From: Shewanella morhuae
Lineage (GTDB): Bacteria > Pseudomonadota > Gammaproteobacteria > Enterobacterales > Shewanellaceae
Direction of reading: 5' to 3'
Assembly: GCF_900156405.1 (NCBI RefSeq)
Contig: NZ_FTNN01000004.1
Location: forward strand, 278,512 to 342,511
Length of the DNA stretch: 64,000 bases
This document shows positions 60,617-64,000 of the stretch, one piece after another. A program made the position numbers and the translations under genes. Every line of letters starts with the position of its first letter. The first letter of the stretch is position 1. Under the pieces are notes generated by a model. It had not been told where the DNA came from and did not search any database. It saw nothing but the letters and a program-made list of their open reading frames with translations.

Positions 60617-61075
60617 TTATTTTATCGCTGCTAATAACTTTTTACCCGGCTCTGATAAGGCCTTAATGTGTATTTCACGACCACTATTTTGATAGCTTAA
60701 ATGTATGTGGATATCCGCATCTGGCAGTAAACCCTCACCTTTATCAGGCCATTCAACAATACACAGGCTGTTGTCGGTGAAATAATCACGGATACCCATA
60801 AACTCAAGTTCTTCTGGATCATTTAAACGGTACAAATCAAAATGATAAACTTCGACCCCCTCTAACTCATATGGTTCAACTAAAGTGTAAGTTGGGCTTT
60901 TCACGGCGCCTTTATGACCCAGCCCTTGAATTAAACCTCGGCTTAGCGTCGTTTTACCAGCCCCTAAATCACCTGTAAGATACAGAGTCAAAGGCGCTTG
61001 GACATGGCGGGCTAGTTTTTGCCCTACGGCAATGGTGTCGTCTTCGTTGTCTAAGAAAAAAGTTAACTCTGTCAT
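60617..61075 (-). CDS. tsaE: tRNA threonylcarbamoyladenosine biosynthesis ATPase TsaE
   Basis: The product is about 152 aa. The P-loop GDLGAGKTTLSRGL, LVEPYELEGVEVYHFDLYRLNDPEELEFMG and the switch-like WPDKGEG identify TsaE, the ATPase partner of TsaB/TsaD in t6A37 synthesis. ATG 61075 is preferred over the in-frame GTG two codons earlier. Operon position between amiB and nnr is conserved. Confidence 0.94.
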   Translation of the reverse strand: MTELTFFLDNEDDTIAVGQKLARHVQAPLTLYLTGDLGAGKTTLSRGLIQGLGHKGAVKSPTYTLVEPYELEGVEVYHFDLYRLNDPEELEFMGIRDYFTDNSLCIVEWPDKGEGLLPDADIHIHLSYQNSGREIHIKALSEPGKKLLAAIK

Positions 61076-61170
61076 ATCCACTTATATCACTGCTGTTATT
61101 GAGGAAGAAGCGACTCAATCTTATGAAGGAATAGGACAAAGTCTAGCCCTGCTTGAGTCTCACATAGCGC

Positions 61171-62655
61171 CTAGAGTAAATCACTATTCACTAATTGGCG
61201 AATAAAAGGCATCAAATCACTCGCTAACATACCACGTTCTCCTTTTGCTGCCGCCAGATCCGCGGCGCAGCCATGCACAACAACACCCACTACTGTCGCC
61301 TGCATATTATCCATTCCTTGAGCCATTAGCGCGCCTATAATACCAGATAACACATCGCCACACCCACCACTAGCAAGTCCAGGATTACCCACTGGCGCCA
61401 CTACCATTTGTTTACCATCAAAAATAACCGTTCCAGCACCTTTTAGTAGTACTACGCCACCGTACTTTTGTTGCATAGCCCGCACGGCTGCAAATCGGTC
61501 TTGTTCAATTTCAATAACGGAACAACCGAGCAAACGTGCTGCCTCGCCAGAATGGGGCGTTAATACCCAATTAGTTTGCTGACGAGGCTCATGACTCAAT
61601 AGATTTAAGGCATCGGCATCCAAAACACAGGGTTTATCGCTTAATCCTGCGGCTTTAAATAAGTTATAGCCCCAGTCATGTTTACCTAAACCAGGCCCAA
61701 GCACGATGACCTGAGCCCAGCCAAGGCGTAGATACACTTCCATATCGACTAAATCGCAGCCCCAAAACATGAGTTCAGGACGGGAGACATTCACAGTTAG
61801 CTGATGTTCAGCTCGGCTGATCACCGTAACCAGCCCAGCTCCTGCTCGCAAACAAGCCTCACTCGCTAACCTAACTGCACCAGCCATGCCTATATCACCG
61901 CCAATAACGGTGACCTTACCCGATTGGCCTTTATGACTATCACGGGCTCTGGCGGCAAAATAATCCTTAAGCGTCTCTATTCCTACCCGCTGCGCACTGC
62001 CTTTTGCGAAGAAAGCTGTTAAGCCCAAATCAGTAAATTCAAGTTCACCACTGTAATGCCGTGCCTTGCCGGTTAATAAACCTTGCTTCAAACCACCAAA
62101 GCACAAAGTGACATCTGCCATTACTGCCACACCTGCTATGGCACCTGTATCAGCAATCACTCCAGAGGGTAAATCAAGGCTCAAGACCCACGCTGCGCCC
62201 TCATTGATGGCGTTAATATACTGAGCCATATCATCGCCCACTGCATCACGTACACCGGTGCCAAGTAAACCGTCGACGATGATTTTTGCCGTAAAAATTC
62301 GCATAACATCGAAGGGCAGTAATTCCCCACCGCCGGCAAGGTAATGGGCCAACGCTTGCTGACACTCAGCAGTACGTGCAGATGAAGCCATCATCACAGA
62401 AACTGCAATACCACTCTCCCTCGCCAACCTCGCGCACACTAAAGCATCGGCACCATTGTTACCGCTACCAGCTAGGATTAACACAGGTAAGGCTGTGGAG
62501 TTATGTTTTGTTAAACACGCAAAAGCTGCTGCGCCAGCACACTCGACCAATTCATAGAGGCTTAATGATCCCTGCGACACAGCACTCAGTTCAGCTTCGC
62601 GAACTTGCGCTCGGGTATATAAAGCCTTGGGGAATTGCGATAGATCTTGTGCCAT
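61171..62655 (-). CDS. nnr: Bifunctional NAD(P)H-hydrate repair enzyme Nnr
   Basis: This 494-aa cytoplasmic enzyme repairs damaged NAD(P)HX. An N-terminal YjeF_N epimerase domain (VLILAGSGNNGADALVCARLA...VDGLLGTGVRD...LDLPSGVIADTG) precedes a C-terminal ADP-dependent dehydratase/kinase-like domain (VTVIGGDIGMAGAVRLASEACLRAGAGLVTV...LTPHSGEAARLLG...GNPGLASGGCGDVLSGIIGALMAQG). GGAGATCCTTC precedes the ATG. queG, its usual partner in enterobacteria, is not beside it here. Confidence 0.95.
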   Translation of the reverse strand: MAQDLSQFPKALYTRAQVREAELSAVSQGSLSLYELVECAGAAAFACLTKHNSTALPVLILAGSGNNGADALVCARLARESGIAVSVMMASSARTAECQQALAHYLAGGGELLPFDVMRIFTAKIIVDGLLGTGVRDAVGDDMAQYINAINEGAAWVLSLDLPSGVIADTGAIAGVAVMADVTLCFGGLKQGLLTGKARHYSGELEFTDLGLTAFFAKGSAQRVGIETLKDYFAARARDSHKGQSGKVTVIGGDIGMAGAVRLASEACLRAGAGLVTVISRAEHQLTVNVSRPELMFWGCDLVDMEVYLRLGWAQVIVLGPGLGKHDWGYNLFKAAGLSDKPCVLDADALNLLSHEPRQQTNWVLTPHSGEAARLLGCSVIEIEQDRFAAVRAMQQKYGGVVLLKGAGTVIFDGKQMVVAPVGNPGLASGGCGDVLSGIIGALMAQGMDNMQATVVGVVVHGCAADLAAAKGERGMLASDLMPFIRQLVNSDLL

Positions 62656-62877
62656 GAAGGATCTCCTTGGACGCCAATGACTTCATTCCATAATGAGTTA
62701 CCTCAACATAGGCGTCTTGGCAAAACTGAGCAAAGCCAATAAAAATCAGCTAATAGATCAAGAAAGTAGCAAAAATTAGGATGGGAAATGATGACGTAAA
62801 TCAGATCGGGCGTAGAAAACCAGCCAAACTAAGCAAAAATAGCGTAAAAGTCGCAGATAGGCGGATGACATAAACAC

Positions 62878-62902
62878 AAAAGCCAGCACTGGGCTGGCTT
62901 TT
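62878..62902 (-). terminator. Terminator of the small helical protein gene
   Basis: AAAAGCCAGC and GGCTGGCTTTT pair across ACTG. On the minus strand the T-run is short, giving TTTTGTGTTTAT after the stem. Confidence 0.75.
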
Positions 62903-62919
62903 GGGAAAAGGTGTTAGTT

Positions 62920-63375
62920 TTAGATATCGTCCATCCGAATCGTGCTGTGGACCAAACGTTGTTGCTGAGTTTTCTCTACTCGAATTAAGTTGGCTAACGC
63001 ATTACGCGCATCTTCGGCTGTGGTTGAGTTAACTGTTTTTTCTAACAAACCAATCAGACGATTTTCTAGGTCTAAGTGTAAGTTGAGCACATCGTCTTCA
63101 TTCATGTTTGCAGGTAACATAGTGTCTTGGCAACGCTTGGTAAAATCTTCAAAAGTGAAGTCTTTATACCAAGTGTCAAGAATACGATGTGGCGCTTCTT
63201 CCATATAATCACGCAGTTTCTCAGCCATCGTTTTTTGATGAGACTCAAAATAGTCCAACATCATCTTAACTCGAGCCGAATCAGCTTGATTATTAAGTCG
63301 GCCATAGAGTTGCGCCATATCTAAGCGGCACTTTGCCACATATTCGAGTAAATCACGTAATTGTTGAATACGCAT
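62920..63375 (-). CDS. Small all-helical protein, possibly ferritin-like
   Basis: The product is about 151 aa, predicted almost entirely helical, with no signal or TM. Helix pairs such as RIQQLRDLLEYVAKCRLDMAQLYGRL, ARVKMMLDYFESHQKTMAEKL, DLENRLIGLLEKTV and ALANLIRVEKTQQQRLVHS look like a four-helix bundle with scattered Glu and His that could suit a metal site, but no full diiron pattern is evident. GGAG 8 bases before ATG 63375 decides the start; the ORF to 63435 lacks one. Function unknown. Confidence 0.7.
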   Translation of the reverse strand: MRIQQLRDLLEYVAKCRLDMAQLYGRLNNQADSARVKMMLDYFESHQKTMAEKLRDYMEEAPHRILDTWYKDFTFEDFTKRCQDTMLPANMNEDDVLNLHLDLENRLIGLLEKTVNSTTAEDARNALANLIRVEKTQQQRLVHSTIRMDDI

Positions 63376-63435
63376 ATAATGCACTCCATTGTCAGGCCAA
63401 CTACTTGGCGCTATAAATTTTATGTCTAAGTTCAT

Positions 63436-63909
63436 TATGTAAGTAAAAGCGTTACGAATATTTGAACAAGGTCATAATTTAGCTTTCGCAAGGCGATCTA
63501 ATTTAGAGAAAGTTAAATAAACACGCAATAGATCACGCTGTGAAATGATATCAGCCTGTTTTTAAGAAGAGAGAAAAGCCAAAAGAGATCTCAAGGCACT
63601 TAACCATAAAGGACTGGTATAGGTCTTTAGTTGTACATAGCAAATCTTAAATATAGGATTTACAGCAGATAATCGTTAATCAAAACAAGTGTAGATAAGC
63701 TAATTGAAGGAATGAAATCAGAAATATAGCGAAACAATGTTAATCAACTACGATTGGAACCTATTTTCAGACTCGCTACTTAAGCATGAGGAAAATATCT
63801 CGAGACTAGCAGTCAAACTAATGAAGATTTAAAGCATTGAGGAAACAGAGAAAAATCACAACTGAACCAATGCTCATTGAATAATTTGATAATGGAAGAT
63901 TTAGGAATT
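63436..63909. other. Intergenic region before the tRNA
   Basis: About 470 bp of AT-rich sequence lies between the small helical gene and the 3' end of the tRNA. No ORF with a ribosome-binding site, hairpin terminator or attachment-site duplication is visible. Confidence 0.45.
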
Positions 63910-63985
63910 TGGAGCGACATATCGGGTTCGAACCGATGACCTATACCTTGGCAAGGTATCGCTCTACCAACTGAGCTAATGTCGC
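63910..63985 (-). tRNA. tRNA-Gly (anticodon GCC)
   Basis: Read on the minus strand, the 76-nt gene has acceptor stem GCGACAT/ATGTCGC, D-loop TAGCTCAGTTGGTAGAGC, anticodon stem-loop ATACC-TTGCCAA-GGTAT with anticodon GCC, and T-loop GGTTCGAACC. An encoded CCA follows the discriminator T. Glycine tRNA genes often occur in tandem, so further copies may follow beyond the window. Confidence 0.97.
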
Positions 63986-64000
63986 AGAATCTGTATTAAT

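Noticed and set aside
63910..63985. tRNA-Gly as an integration site for a genomic island
   Set aside because: No integrase gene or duplicated tRNA 3' end is visible in the window.

Overview
The window reads as chromosome of a marine or sediment gammaproteobacterium, almost certainly Shewanella of the baltica/putrefaciens type. The evidence is a near enterobacterial-identical CRP, the ast arginine-succinyltransferase genes, a ttrRS-ttrBCA tetrathionate respiration locus, the petABC-sspAB block and the hflC-hflK-hflX-hfq-miaA-mutL-amiB-tsaE-nnr block. Most of the 64 kb is housekeeping. Accessory material is concentrated at about 1.3-5.4 kb (a small low-GC island between interspersed repeats) and 10.6-17.1 kb (a Wadjet/MksBEFG-type condensin operon).

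Layout. 1-5.5 kb: the first codons of an unidentified leftward gene, fbp with its terminator, then two low-GC overlapping genes lying between two head-out copies of a roughly 285-bp repeat. The first gene encodes a Trypco1-like protein of about 101 aa. The second encodes an 878-aa protein with an N-terminal trypsin-fold protease (H36, D64, S135) fused to a P-loop-like NTPase and a long helical C-terminus. This pair is the best candidate for a poorly described biological system here; it resembles the computationally predicted trypsin/NTPase conflict systems. 5.5-10.2 kb: BON-domain lipoprotein, YqhA-like membrane protein, sCache chemoreceptor, dicarboxylate/amino-acid symporter. 10.6-17.1 kb: condensin-like SMC, MksE-, MksF- and Toprim-type subunits in one tightly coupled operon. 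17.3-25.5 kb: the TtrSR sensor pair divergent from ttrBCA, with an FNR-like box between them.

25.5-33.6 kb: DUF3581, two small membrane proteins, PpiC, PBP1B, an hrpB helicase gene broken by an in-frame TGA, and thpR. 33.7-38 kb: Sel1 protein, crp, and a PepSY/response-regulator/histidine-kinase operon. 38-49 kb: a DUF1338 gene, astD-astA-astC(argD) preceded by an 800-bp leader, HDOD protein, S9 peptidase, and pabA/trpG. 48.5-52.2 kb: sspB-sspA and petC-petB-petA (cytochrome bc1). 52.5-62.7 kb: hflC to nnr. The right end has a small helical protein and a tRNA-Gly(GCC).

Functional themes are respiration (bc1 and tetrathionate reductase), carbon and amino-acid catabolism under CRP, RNA and protein quality control (Hfq, HflKC, SspAB, MiaA), envelope maintenance (PBP1B, AmiB), and two separate predicted genome-defence modules. 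All functional calls come from reading translated motifs and gene order. No database search was run, and the family names for the island genes are recognition-based inferences.
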